A stretch of 64,000 nt of DNA from Devosia nanyangense (GTDB lineage: Bacteria; Pseudomonadota; Alphaproteobacteria; Rhizobiales; Devosiaceae), in NCBI GenBank assembly GCA_016213505.1, contig JACRAF010000020.1:1-64000 (forward strand). The letters are read 5' to 3'. A program made the translations under genes and the position numbers. The notes under the pieces are model-generated. The model had not been told where the DNA came from. It was given only the letters and a program-made list of their open reading frames with translations, and did not search any database. Shown here piece by piece: positions 16,186 to 25,368 of the stretch. Every line of letters starts with the position of its first letter. Position 1 is the stretch's first letter.

Positions 16186-17934
16186 ATGGCAGCAATTCTC
16201 GAGCTCTCCAACGTCTCCAAGCACTATGGCGAAGGCGACAAGCGCGCCGAGGTGCTGGAGGATATCAACCTGACCGTGGCGGAAGGTGAGTTCGTCGCCA
16301 TTCTCGGCTACTCGGGCACCGGCAAGACCACGCTGATCTCGCTCATGGCGGGCCTGATCGAGCCCGATCGCGGCGGCGTCACCTTCCGCGGCAAGGAGAT
16401 CGATGGCCCCGGCCCGGAACGCGGAGTGGTGTTCCAGTCCTATTCGCTGATGCCGTGGCTGACGGTGGGGAGCAATGTGGCGCTCGCCGTCAACGCGGTG
16501 CACCGCAAGAAGAGCCGCAAGGAACGCGCCGAGATCACCCGGCGCTATATCGAGATGGTGGGTCTGGCCCACGCGGTCGACCGTCGCCCCTCGGAACTGT
16601 CGGGCGGGATGCGGCAGCGTGTTGCGGTGGCGCGGGCGCTGGCCATGCAGCCGCAGGTGCTGCTGCTCGACGAGCCGCTCTCGGCGCTCGACGCGCTGAC
16701 GCGGGCCAAACTGCAGGACGAGTTCGCGGCGATTTCGCAGGCGGAAAAAAAGACCATCGTCCTCATCACCAACGACGTGGATGAGGCGATCCTGCTGGCC
16801 GACCGGGTGATCCCGCTCAATCCCGGTCCGCGGGCCAGCCTGGGACCGAGCTTCGCCGTCAAGATCGCACGCCCGCGCGACCGGGCCGAACTCAATGCCG
16901 ATGACGGTTTCATCCGCTTGCGGCGCGAGATCACCGAGTACCTGATGGCGGCGGGCGCGGCTCGCCCGCCATCGGCCGGGCGCGAGATTGTCTTGCCCAA
17001 TGTCGTGCCGATCACCCAGGGCCGCGACAAACTGCCGGGCGCCTATGCCAAGGCCGCCCAATCCACGGCTTCGGCCGGCTATGTCGAGTTCTCGCAGGTG
17101 ACCAAGGTCTACCCGACGCCGAAGGGACCGCTGAAGGTGGTGGACAGGTTCGACTTCAAGATGAAGAAGGGCGAGTTCGTCACGCTCATCGGGCACTCCG
17201 GCTGCGGCAAGTCGACGGTCCTGTCGATGGTGGCCGGGCTCAACCCGATCTCGAGCGGCGGCATCATCCTCGACAATCGCGAGGTCGAGGGTGCCGGGCC
17301 GGATCGCGCCGTGGTGTTCCAGGCGCCCTCGCTGATGCCATGGCTCACCGCGCGCGAAAACGTCGCGCTGGGCGTCGACAAGGTCTACCCCAAGGCTAGC
17401 CCGGCCGAGCGCAGGGACGTGGTCGAGTACTATCTCGGCCGTGTCGGGCTGGGTGATTCCATGCACCGGCTGGCCGCCGAGCTTTCGAACGGCATGCGCC
17501 AGCGTGTCGGTATCGCGCGCGCCTTCGCCCTGTCGCCCAAGCTGTTGCTCCTTGATGAGCCGTTCGGCATGCTCGACAGCCTGACCCGTTGGGAATTGCA
17601 GGACGTGCTGATGGAGGTCTGGGCCAAGACCCAGGTCACCGCCATCTGCGTGACGCACGATGTCGACGAGGCGATCCTGCTCGCCGATCGGGTGGTGATG
17701 ATGTCGAACGGGCCCAACGCCCGCATCGGCAACGTCATGGAGGTCGACCTGCCACGGCCGCGCTCGCGCAAGGCACTGCTCGCCCACAAGGACTACTACG
17801 CCTATCGCGAAGAGCTGCTGGGCTTCTTTGAAGCCTATGAAGGCGGCGCCAATCCGGACCAACAGACCCTCGATCGCATCCGCAACCGGCGCGCCGAGCG
17901 CACCGGTTCGCGGATCGTCGATGCGGCCGAGTAG
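16186..17934 (+). CDS. nrtCD: Nitrate ABC transporter, fused double ATPase (NrtC-NrtD type)
   Basis: A 582-residue protein with two complete nucleotide-binding domains in one chain. Domain 1 has Walker A GYSGTGKTT (about residue 41), LSGGMRQRV and LLLDEPLSALD. Domain 2 has GHSGCGKST (about 336), LSNGMRQRVGIARA and LLLLDEPFGMLD. Cyanobacterial systems use separate NrtC and NrtD, and NrtC there carries an NrtA-like regulatory domain; none is present here, only a linker of about 60 residues. The second signature has N in place of the first G (LSNGM), common in this family. nirB follows after 10 bases, coupling uptake to reduction. Confidence 0.93.
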   Translation: MAAILELSNVSKHYGEGDKRAEVLEDINLTVAEGEFVAILGYSGTGKTTLISLMAGLIEPDRGGVTFRGKEIDGPGPERGVVFQSYSLMPWLTVGSNVALAVNAVHRKKSRKERAEITRRYIEMVGLAHAVDRRPSELSGGMRQRVAVARALAMQPQVLLLDEPLSALDALTRAKLQDEFAAISQAEKKTIVLITNDVDEAILLADRVIPLNPGPRASLGPSFAVKIARPRDRAELNADDGFIRLRREITEYLMAAGAARPPSAGREIVLPNVVPITQGRDKLPGAYAKAAQSTASAGYVEFSQVTKVYPTPKGPLKVVDRFDFKMKKGEFVTLIGHSGCGKSTVLSMVAGLNPISSGGIILDNREVEGAGPDRAVVFQAPSLMPWLTARENVALGVDKVYPKASPAERRDVVEYYLGRVGLGDSMHRLAAELSNGMRQRVGIARAFALSPKLLLLDEPFGMLDSLTRWELQDVLMEVWAKTQVTAICVTHDVDEAILLADRVVMMSNGPNARIGNVMEVDLPRPRSRKALLAHKDYYAYREELLGFFEAYEGGANPDQQTLDRIRNRRAERTGSRIVDAAE

Positions 17935-17944
17935 GGAAGCCCAA

Positions 17945-20395
17945 ATGAAAGAAAAGCTCGTCATCATCGGCAACGGCATGGCGCCCGGCCGGGCGCTGGA
18001 GAAGCTGTTCGAGACCGATCCCGATCGCTACGACGTAGTGATCTTCAACGCCGAGCCACGGGTCAACTACGACCGCATCATGCTCAGCCCGGTGCTGTCA
18101 GGCGAAAAGAGCTTCGACGACATCGTCATCCATGGCGACGCCTGGTACATCCAGCACGGCATCACCCTCTACAAGGGCTGCAAGGTCGAGGCGATCGACC
18201 GGGTCAAAAAGACCGTCACCTCGGTCAACGGCATCACCGAAAGCTACGACAAGCTGGTGATCGCGACGGGCTCGGTGCCGTTCATCATCCCGGTGCCGGG
18301 GGCCAACCTCGCCGGCGTCGTCACCTATCGCGACCTCGACGACGTCAACACCATGATGATCGCGGCGAAGGCGCGGGGCAGGGCGGTGGTCATCGGCGGC
18401 GGCCTCCTCGGCCTCGAGGCGGCCGCCGGGCTCAACGAACAGGGCATGGACGTCACCGTGGTGCACGTCATGCCCACGCTGATGGAGCGCCAGCTCGATC
18501 CGGCGGCAGGGTACCTGCTCGGGCAGTCGATGAAGTCCCGCGGCGTGAAAGTGCTGACCGCGGCCAACACCAAGCAGATCCTCGGCGAAAAGCGCGTCAG
18601 CGGCGTCGAACTCGCGGACGGCACGGTGCTGCCGGCCGACCTGGTGGTGATGGCGGTGGGCATCCGGCCGAACGGCGCCCTCGGCAAGTCGGCGGACCTC
18701 GCGGTCAATCGTGGCATCGTGGTGGATGCGCAGATGCGGACGTCCGATCCGTCGATCTACGCGCTCGGCGAGTGCGTCGAGGTGAATGGAGCAACCTTCG
18801 GGCTCGTCGCGCCGCTCTACGACATGGCGAACGTGCTGGCGGCGCAGCTGTGCGGCGACGAGAAGGCGACGTTCACCCCGGTTGCGACAGCGACGCGTCT
18901 CAAGGTAACCGGCATCAACCTCTACTCGGCGGGCGATTTCGCCGAGGGCGACGATCGCGAGGAGATCGTGCTGCGCGATGCCACGGCGGGCGTCTACAAG
19001 CGGTTGATCCTGCGTGAAGACAAGATCATCGGAACGGTGCTCTACGGCGATACTGGCGACGGGCCGTGGTTCTACGACATGCTGAAGCGCAATGTCGATA
19101 CGCGCGAGATGCGCGACACGCTGATCTTCGGCCAGAACTATCAGGGTGGTGCCCCGCTGGACCCTACGGCGGCCGTTGCAGCCTTGCCCGATGAGGCAGA
19201 GATCTGTGGCTGTAACGGCATTTGCAAATCGAAGATCACCGGCGCCATCACGGCCAAGGGCCTGACGACGCTGGACGACGTACGGGCCCACACCAAGGCC
19301 TCGGCGAGCTGCGGCTCGTGCACGGGGCTGGTCGAAAAGCTGCTGCTGCTGACGCTGGGGGATTCGTACAACCCGTCGGCCGTGCAGCCGATGTGCAAGT
19401 GCACCGATCTCGGCCATGACGACGTGCGCCGGCTGATCGTCGCCAAGGAACTCAAGTCGATCCCGCAATTGATGCAGGAGCTCGAGTGGAAGACCTCGTG
19501 CGGCTGCGCCAAATGCCGGCCGGCGCTCAACTACTATATGATCGCCACCTGGCCGGGCGAGTACGAGGATGACGGGCAGTCGCGCTTCATCAACGAGCGC
19601 GTGCACGCCAATATCCAGAAGGACGGCACCTATTCGGTGGTGCCGCGCATGTGGGGCGGGATGACCAGCCCGAACGAGCTGCGCGCCATCGCCGACGTCG
19701 CCGACAAGTTCAAGATCCCGGCGGTCAAGGTCACCGGCGGGCAGCGCATCGACCTGCTCGGGGTGAAGAAGGAAGACCTGCCCGGCGTCTGGGCCGACCT
19801 CAATGCGGCGGGCATGGTGTCCGGCGCCGCCTACGCCAAGGGCCTCCGCACGGTGAAGACCTGCGTCGGCTCGGACTGGTGCCGGTTCGGCACGCAGGAT
19901 TCGACCGGGCTCGGCATCAGGCTCGAAAAGTTCATGTGGGGCAGCTGGACCCCGGCCAAGGTGAAGATGGCGGTCTCCGGCTGCCCGCGAAACTGTGCCG
20001 AGGCGACCTGCAAGGATGTCGGCGTGATCTGCGTCGACAGTGGCTACGACATCGCCTTCGCCGGCGCCGCCGGGCTCGACATCAAGGGCACCGAGGCGCT
20101 CTGCCATGCCGATACCGAGGACGAGACGATCGAGATCATCGCGGCGCTGACTCAGCTCTATCGCGAGCAGGGGCGCTATCTCGAGCGCATGTACAAGTGG
20201 CTGAAGCGGGTCGGCATGGACTCGATCAAGGCCGCCATCGTCACCGACGTCGACAAGCGCCGGCATTACTACGACCGGTTCGTCTACAGCCAGAAGTTCG
20301 CCCAGATCGATCCGTGGGAAGAGCGGGTCAACGGCAAGGACGCGCATGAATTCGCGGCGATGGCGGAGTTCGGCGTGCCGCAGGCAGCGGAGTGA
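17945..20395 (+). CDS. nirB: Assimilatory nitrite reductase, large subunit
   Basis: An 816-residue NAD(P)H-dependent enzyme that reduces nitrite to ammonium in the cytoplasm. Order of domains: FAD/NADH pyridine-nucleotide oxidoreductase (1-410, starting KLVIIGNGMAPGRALEKL), two BFD-type [2Fe-2S] regions (CGCNGICKSK ... CGSC near 420-465, and CKCTD ... CGCAKC near 480-525), then the sulfite/nitrite reductase siroheme domain with the [4Fe-4S] cysteines in TCVGSDWCRFG and SGCPRNCAEATC (about 640-690). Length is normal. The ATG at 17945 starts the FAD domain exactly. nirD follows at once, and the pair makes the functional reductase. Confidence 0.96.
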   Translation: MKEKLVIIGNGMAPGRALEKLFETDPDRYDVVIFNAEPRVNYDRIMLSPVLSGEKSFDDIVIHGDAWYIQHGITLYKGCKVEAIDRVKKTVTSVNGITESYDKLVIATGSVPFIIPVPGANLAGVVTYRDLDDVNTMMIAAKARGRAVVIGGGLLGLEAAAGLNEQGMDVTVVHVMPTLMERQLDPAAGYLLGQSMKSRGVKVLTAANTKQILGEKRVSGVELADGTVLPADLVVMAVGIRPNGALGKSADLAVNRGIVVDAQMRTSDPSIYALGECVEVNGATFGLVAPLYDMANVLAAQLCGDEKATFTPVATATRLKVTGINLYSAGDFAEGDDREEIVLRDATAGVYKRLILREDKIIGTVLYGDTGDGPWFYDMLKRNVDTREMRDTLIFGQNYQGGAPLDPTAAVAALPDEAEICGCNGICKSKITGAITAKGLTTLDDVRAHTKASASCGSCTGLVEKLLLLTLGDSYNPSAVQPMCKCTDLGHDDVRRLIVAKELKSIPQLMQELEWKTSCGCAKCRPALNYYMIATWPGEYEDDGQSRFINERVHANIQKDGTYSVVPRMWGGMTSPNELRAIADVADKFKIPAVKVTGGQRIDLLGVKKEDLPGVWADLNAAGMVSGAAYAKGLRTVKTCVGSDWCRFGTQDSTGLGIRLEKFMWGSWTPAKVKMAVSGCPRNCAEATCKDVGVICVDSGYDIAFAGAAGLDIKGTEALCHADTEDETIEIIAALTQLYREQGRYLERMYKWLKRVGMDSIKAAIVTDVDKRRHYYDRFVYSQKFAQIDPWEERVNGKDAHEFAAMAEFGVPQAAE

Positions 20396-20400
20396 GGGCG

Positions 20401-20733
20401 ATGGACGACTGGGTCGAAATCGGGCGGATCGAGCAGATCCCGCGTCGCGGCGCGCGTTGCGTGAAAACCGCGGCCGGGCCGATCGCCGTGTTCCGCACCA
20501 TGGAGGACAAGGTCTTCGCCATCGAAGACCGTTGCCCGCACAAGGGCGGACCCTTGAGCCAGGGCATCGTCCACGGCGCGCAGGTCACCTGTCCGCTGCA
20601 CAACTGGGTGTTCTCGCTCGAGACCGGCGAGGCGCAGGGCGCCGACGAGGGCCGTGTCCGCACCGTGCCGCTGCAGGTGGTCGACGGGCGGATCTTCATG
20701 GCCGCTCAGGCGATGCTGGCGGCGGCGGAGTAG
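20401..20733 (+). CDS. nirD: Assimilatory nitrite reductase, small subunit (Rieske-type)
   Basis: A 110-residue protein with a Rieske-like fold. It contains EDRCPHKGGPLSQG and VTCPLHNWVFSLETG, i.e. both cysteine-histidine pairs of a [2Fe-2S] site, whereas several NirD proteins lack some ligands. The start is ATG 20401, five bases after the nirB stop; an in-frame GTG at 20392 would overlap nirB. It associates with NirB and is needed for nitrite reduction. Confidence 0.94.
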   Translation: MDDWVEIGRIEQIPRRGARCVKTAAGPIAVFRTMEDKVFAIEDRCPHKGGPLSQGIVHGAQVTCPLHNWVFSLETGEAQGADEGRVRTVPLQVVDGRIFMAAQAMLAAAE

Positions 20734-20748
20734 GGCGGAACCAGCGTG

Positions 20749-23382
20749 ATGTCCGACCCACCAACGGTCCGCACCACCTGCCCCTATTGCGGGGTAGGGT
20801 GCGGGGTGCTCGCGACGCCGCAGGCCGATGGCTCGGTGGCCATCGCCGGCGATCCCGACCACCCGGCCAATTTCGGCCGTCTGTGTTCGAAGGGCTCGGC
20901 GCTGGGTGAAACGCTGTCGCTCGACGGGCGCTTGCTGCATCCCGAGATCGCGGGGCGGCGCGCGAGCTGGGACGAGGCCCTGGAGCTCGTCGCCTCGACC
21001 TTCGCCAGAACCATCGCCGAGCACGGCCCGGACTCGGTCGCGATCTACGGCTCGGGCCAGCTCCTCACCGAGGACTATTACGTCGCCAACAAGCTGATGA
21101 AGGGCTTCATCGGGTCGGGCAATATCGACACCAATTCGCGCCTGTGCATGGCCTCGTCGGTGGCCGGGCACAAGCGTGCCTTCGGCTCCGATACCGTGCC
21201 CGGAAACTACGAAGACCTGGAGCTGGCGGACCTGCTGGTCCTCGTCGGCTCCAACCTCGCCTGGTGTCATCCGGTGCTGTTTCAACGCATCGCCAAGGCC
21301 AAGGCGGAGCGGCCCGAAATGCGGATCGTGCTGATCGATCCGCGCCGGACCATGACCGCCGATATTGCCGACCTCCATCTGCCGACCGCCTCGGACGGCG
21401 ACAACGCCCTGTTCGTGGGCCTGCTCGCCGATCTCTGCCGGCGTGGCGCCATCGATGAAACCTACATCGCGGCTCATACCAACGGCTTCGATGCCGCAGC
21501 CGCTTCCGCGCTGGACTGGACCATTGCCCGGGTCGCTGCGGCCACTGGATTGGACGCCGCCGCTATCGAGACGTTCTATGGCTGGTTTGCCCGGACGGGC
21601 AAAGCCGTCACCGTCTACTCGCAGGGCGTCAACCAGTCGGCCGTCGGCACCGACAAGGTCAACGCCATCATCAACTGTCATCTTGCCACCGGGCGTATCG
21701 GGCTTCCCGGCATGGGGCCATTCTCGGTGACGGGCCAGCCCAACGCCATGGGTGGCCGCGAAGTCGGCGGTCTCGCAAACACCCTCGCCGCCCACATGGA
21801 TTTTTCGCCCGAGGCCATCGATCGGGTCTCGCGATTCTGGTCGAGCGATCGGGTTGCCAAGGGCCCCGGCCTCAAGGCGGTCGACATGTTTGGCGCCGTT
21901 GCCGATGGCCGCATCAAAGCGGTCTGGATCATGGCGACCAACCCCGTCGACTCGATGCCGGATGCCGATGCCGTGCGCGCCGCCTTGCGCGCCTGCCCCT
22001 TCGTCGTCGTCTCCGATATGTCGTCGCGGACGGACACGCTGGCCGAAGCCACGGTCCGCCTGCCCGCCGCCGGCTGGGGCGAAAAGGACGGCACCGTGAC
22101 CAATTCGGAACGCCGGGTCTCCCGCCAGCGTCCCTTTGCCCGGGCACCGGGCGATGCCAGACCCGACTGGTGGATCATCTCGGAAGTCGCCAAGCGCATG
22201 GGTTTTGACGCAGCCTTCGACTTCGCCGGCCCTGCCGAAGTCTTCGCCGAGCACGTCGCGCTCTCCGCCTTCGAGAACGACGGCGCGCGCGACTTCGATC
22301 TGAGCGGTCTCGGCGGCAAGGACTACGCCACACTCGAGCCCGCGCAATGGCCGGTTCGGCCGCGCGGCACCGGGCGCATGTTCGGCGATCGCAGGTTCTT
22401 TACCACGGACCGAAGGGCGAACTTCGTTGCCGTCGTCCCACCGCCGCCGTTCCGCCCCGCCCCCGGCCGGTTCATTCTGAACACCGGCCGCGTCAGGGAT
22501 CATTGGCACACCATGACGCGCACCGGCAAAGCCGCCCGGCTCTCGGCCCACATGGCCGAGCCCTTTGTCGAGATGCATCCCGACGATGCCGCTGCGCACT
22601 CCATTCGGGGGGCCACGCTGGTTCGCCTCGAGAACCAGCATGGCGCCGCGCTGGTCCGCGCACTGATTACCGAGCGCCAGCAGCGCGGCCACGTCTTCGT
22701 GCCGATGCATTGGACGGATCAGTTTGCCTCCAACGCTCGCGTCGACGCCCTCGCACCCGCCAAGGTCGACCCGATCTCGGGTCAGCCGGCGCTCAAGATG
22801 GCCCTCGTCAACGTCGAGCCCCTGCAGGCAGCCATGTATGGCTTCTTCGTTGCCCGCCGCCGGCCGGACCTGACCGGCGCAGACTATTGGGCGATCGCGG
22901 AGACGCGGGACGGCCTGCGTGGCGAACTCGGGTTTGCGTCCGAACCGGGCGATTGGGACGCATGGGTCCACGATGCCTTCGGTATGCCTGCAGATATCGA
23001 TCTGGTGTCGCTCGTCGATGCACGTTCCGGCCGGCGCAACTATGCGTGGATGGAAGGCGGTCGCCTCAGCCTCGCAATCTTCCTGTCGCCCGACCCGGTT
23101 CTCGTCTCGCGGCAATGGGCCGCAGACCAGCTCTTGGCCACGAAAGTCGACGGCGGCGCCATTCTCGCCGGCCGTCCTGGCGCCGATGTTCCCGACGCTG
23201 GCGCGATCATCTGCGCCTGCCTGTCGGTTGGCAGCATCACCATCGCCAACGCGGTCACGCACCAAGGCTGCGCGACGGTGGAAGCCGTCGGCGCCTGCAC
23301 CGGGGCCGGCACCAATTGCGGGTCCTGCCGCGCCGAAATCAGAGCCATCATCGATGCAAATCGTCTGGCGGCGGCCGAGTAG
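20749..23382 (+). CDS. nasA: Assimilatory nitrate reductase, molybdopterin catalytic subunit
   Basis: A protein of about 877 residues that reduces nitrate to nitrite in the cytoplasm. The N terminus carries the [4Fe-4S] ligands CPYCGVGC ... FGRLCSKG. The bis-MGD domains follow (about 60-560, e.g. SNLAWCHPVLFQR and GQPNAMGGREVGGL), then a molybdopterin dinucleotide-binding domain starting near residue 570. A C-terminal BFD-like [2Fe-2S] domain (from about 822: CACLSVGS ... CTGAGTNCGSC) would receive electrons, so a separate flavoprotein is probably needed and is not encoded here. ATG 20749 is preferred, though GTG 20746 directly before it is also in frame. It is the last gene of the nitrate operon. 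Confidence 0.95.
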   Translation: MSDPPTVRTTCPYCGVGCGVLATPQADGSVAIAGDPDHPANFGRLCSKGSALGETLSLDGRLLHPEIAGRRASWDEALELVASTFARTIAEHGPDSVAIYGSGQLLTEDYYVANKLMKGFIGSGNIDTNSRLCMASSVAGHKRAFGSDTVPGNYEDLELADLLVLVGSNLAWCHPVLFQRIAKAKAERPEMRIVLIDPRRTMTADIADLHLPTASDGDNALFVGLLADLCRRGAIDETYIAAHTNGFDAAAASALDWTIARVAAATGLDAAAIETFYGWFARTGKAVTVYSQGVNQSAVGTDKVNAIINCHLATGRIGLPGMGPFSVTGQPNAMGGREVGGLANTLAAHMDFSPEAIDRVSRFWSSDRVAKGPGLKAVDMFGAVADGRIKAVWIMATNPVDSMPDADAVRAALRACPFVVVSDMSSRTDTLAEATVRLPAAGWGEKDGTVTNSERRVSRQRPFARAPGDARPDWWIISEVAKRMGFDAAFDFAGPAEVFAEHVALSAFENDGARDFDLSGLGGKDYATLEPAQWPVRPRGTGRMFGDRRFFTTDRRANFVAVVPPPPFRPAPGRFILNTGRVRDHWHTMTRTGKAARLSAHMAEPFVEMHPDDAAAHSIRGATLVRLENQHGAALVRALITERQQRGHVFVPMHWTDQFASNARVDALAPAKVDPISGQPALKMALVNVEPLQAAMYGFFVARRRPDLTGADYWAIAETRDGLRGELGFASEPGDWDAWVHDAFGMPADIDLVSLVDARSGRRNYAWMEGGRLSLAIFLSPDPVLVSRQWAADQLLATKVDGGAILAGRPGADVPDAGAIICACLSVGSITIANAVTHQGCATVEAVGACTGAGTNCGSCRAEIRAIIDANRLAAAE

Positions 23383-23403
23383 AATCCCTAGACGTTGGGC
23401 GTT

Positions 23404-24099
23404 CTAGAACATCCCCATGTGGCGTTGCAGCGCCGCAGTGAAATGGGCTGACAGCGCCGCCGCGGCCTTCTCCGGATCGCGCGCCTTGCAGGCCAGAATG
23501 ATCTCCATGTGCTCGCGCAACGAACGCAGCGCCAGCGGCGTGGTCAGCTTGCGATCGAGCCGGACCAGCCGAAGATAGTTGTGCATGCGCTTGTAGCTGG
23601 TCTCGATCAGGGGATTGCTGAGGCTCGCGATGATGGAGTTGTGGAGCAATTGCTCGAGAGCCTCGATCTCGAGCTTTGCCGCATCGGTCAAGCCACCGGC
23701 CTCGATCTGGCGCATGAGGTCCAGGTGTCGCCGCTCGATCTCGTTCATCAGGTCCTCGTCGGCCGTCTCGGCAAAGACCGCGACGGCCGCGCGCTCCACT
23801 ATGCTGCGGAACTGATAGGTCGACCGGGTCAACTCCAGTCCTGGCTTGACGAACTGGATGCCCGATCGCGGGTGGATGGTCAGCACCCCCTCGGTCTCGA
23901 GGATCCGCAGCGCGTCGCGCAGCGGGGCAACCGGAATGCCGAGCAGCTTGACCAGATCGTTCTGCGAAACGAAAGCGCCGGCCGGAATTTTGCGCTCGAA
24001 CAGCGTCTCGAGGATGCGCGTGTAGGCGAGGTCGCTCAAACGTCCATGGCCGGCAATCTCGACCACATCCGACAATTCTCCGCGCTCAGCCACTTGCAC
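23404..24099 (-). CDS. GntR-family (FCD domain) transcriptional regulator
   Basis: A 231-residue regulator. A winged helix-turn-helix (about 20-85: YTRILETLFERKIPAGAFVS, then LVKLLGIPVAPLRDALRILETEGV) is followed by an all-helical FCD ligand domain (about 95-225) with histidines placed to bind metal. It starts with GTG (24099, preceded by GGGGGC); a second GTG lies two codons in. It is divergent from the enolase-superfamily gene at 24173, and a perfect 14-base palindrome between them is a likely operator. It probably controls the dehydratase-transporter operon 24173-28852. The ligand is unknown, likely a sugar acid. Confidence 0.88.
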   Translation of the reverse strand: MQVAERGELSDVVEIAGHGRLSDLAYTRILETLFERKIPAGAFVSQNDLVKLLGIPVAPLRDALRILETEGVLTIHPRSGIQFVKPGLELTRSTYQFRSIVERAAVAVFAETADEDLMNEIERRHLDLMRQIEAGGLTDAAKLEIEALEQLLHNSIIASLSNPLIETSYKRMHNYLRLVRLDRKLTTPLALRSLREHMEIILACKARDPEKAAAALSAHFTAALQRHMGMF

Positions 24100-24111
24100 G
24101 CCCCCGTCGAA

Positions 24112-24145
24112 TTGGTCTATTACGTCTATCGTCTGATATATCAGA
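24112..24145 (+). promoter_or_regulatory. Putative promoter and GntR operator before the dehydratase operon
   Basis: TCTGATATATCAGA (24132-24145) is a perfect 14-base palindrome, AT-rich against the background. It covers a possible -10 (TGATAT) placed 16 bases after TTGGTC (24112-24117). A related half site, CTATCAGAGAG, lies just before the start codon. The position suits repression by the divergent GntR protein. Confidence 0.6.
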
Positions 24146-24172
24146 TGAGAACTTTAGTCTATCAGAGAGACC

Positions 24173-25336
24173 ATGCGCCTCAAAGAATTCCGCATTACGC
24201 GTTTCCAATTCGCCCGCGACCGGGTCATCGGCGACAGCCAGGTGCGGGCCGACGACGCCAATGTAGCGGCACTGGAGCTGATTGCCGATACCGGCGCAGT
24301 CGGTCTGGGGTTCATTCAGACACTGTTTTTTCCGCTCCCCGATCAGGCCGAGATCGAGCGCGTCTTCGCGTCCGAGGCATGGCCGTCGCTCGAGGGACAA
24401 CCGCCTGCCGGTCTGGCGCACGCCGTCGGCCGCCCCCGGGGCGGCCAGCAACGGGCTTTCACGCTGCCGTTCCACGAAGCGCTGCAGGTTGCCTTGTGGG
24501 ACCTCGCCGCCAAACAGGTCGGCCTGCCGCTGCATCGGCTCCTCGGCAGCCGGCGCGAGCGCATCCGGGCTTATGCGAGCGGCCTCGATTTCCACCTTTC
24601 GGACGACGAATTCGCCGCGTTCTTCGGACACGCCGCCTCGATCGGCTACGAGGCCTTCAAGATCAAGGTCGGGCATCCCGATTTCGAGCGGGACCTGCAC
24701 CGGCTCGAACTGCTGCGCGAAGTCGTGGGCCCGAAGGCTGGCGTCATGATCGATGCCAACGAAGCCTGGGGCGCCAAGGAGGCGCTGGTCAAACTCGAGG
24801 CCATCCGCAAGGCGGGCCACGAGTTGATCTGGGTCGAAGACCCGATCCTCCGCAACGATTTCGAGGGTCTGCGCCAGCTGCGCGCGGGCGCCTCGTGGAC
24901 GCTGATCAATTCGGGCGAGTACCTCGATGCGACCGGAAAGCGCCAGCTCATGCAGGCGGGCGGCACCGACATCCTCAACATCCACGGCCAGGTCACCGAC
25001 GTTATGCGCATCGGCTGGCTGGCGGCCGACACGGGCATCCCCGTCTCGATCGGGAATACCTTTCTGGAGGTCGGCGTGCACGCCGGTTGTGCGCTGCCCG
25101 AAGTCGAATGGCTCGAATATTCGTTCCAGAATTTCGATCACCTGGTCGACCAGCCCGTCGAGATCCGCGACGGCTGGGCCTATGCCCCCGACCGCCCCGG
25201 CCACGGCCTCGTGCTGAACGAGACTGCGCGGCGCGACTGGTCGCGGCCAAAACTCCTGCCGAGGATGGAAATCGGCGAAGCTCCCTTCAACCCGCGCGTG
25301 ACCCACGCGCCAAAACTGGCGGCGAGCCGGCCCTGA
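24173..25336 (+). CDS. Enolase-superfamily (mandelate racemase/muconate lactonising) sugar-acid dehydratase
   Basis: A 387-residue protein with the capping domain (1-120) and a modified TIM barrel. The KIK base motif is near residue 163. Metal ligands appear as the aspartate of MIDANEAW (about 194), the glutamate of IWVEDP (about 220) and the glutamate of NSGEYLD (about 246). HGQVTDVMRIGWLA and SIGNTFLEVGVHAG complete the barrel. Such enzymes dehydrate aldonic acids (rhamnonate, fuconate, tartrate and others); I cannot assign the substrate. The binding-protein importer and a rhamnose-mutarotase-like protein encoded downstream point to a sugar or sugar acid. It starts 73 bases from the divergent GntR gene. 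Confidence 0.85.
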   Translation: MRLKEFRITRFQFARDRVIGDSQVRADDANVAALELIADTGAVGLGFIQTLFFPLPDQAEIERVFASEAWPSLEGQPPAGLAHAVGRPRGGQQRAFTLPFHEALQVALWDLAAKQVGLPLHRLLGSRRERIRAYASGLDFHLSDDEFAAFFGHAASIGYEAFKIKVGHPDFERDLHRLELLREVVGPKAGVMIDANEAWGAKEALVKLEAIRKAGHELIWVEDPILRNDFEGLRQLRAGASWTLINSGEYLDATGKRQLMQAGGTDILNIHGQVTDVMRIGWLAADTGIPVSIGNTFLEVGVHAGCALPEVEWLEYSFQNFDHLVDQPVEIRDGWAYAPDRPGHGLVLNETARRDWSRPKLLPRMEIGEAPFNPRVTHAPKLAASRP

Positions 25337-25368
25337 GCCGCGTCGCGAAACTTCAAGGAGGAGACGAC

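Noticed and set aside
16153..17979. 608-residue minus-strand frame opposite nrtCD
   Set aside because: Shadow of two nucleotide-binding domains; no independent motif or ribosome binding site.
18098..20347. 749-residue open frame antisense to nirB
   Set aside because: Composition is shadow-like and nirB on the other strand is fully conserved with all its cofactor motifs.
20284..23265. 993-residue open frame on the minus strand opposite nasA
   Set aside because: It lies antisense to nasA and nirD, has no recognisable motifs and an Arg/Gly/Asp-rich composition typical of shadow frames in GC-rich DNA.
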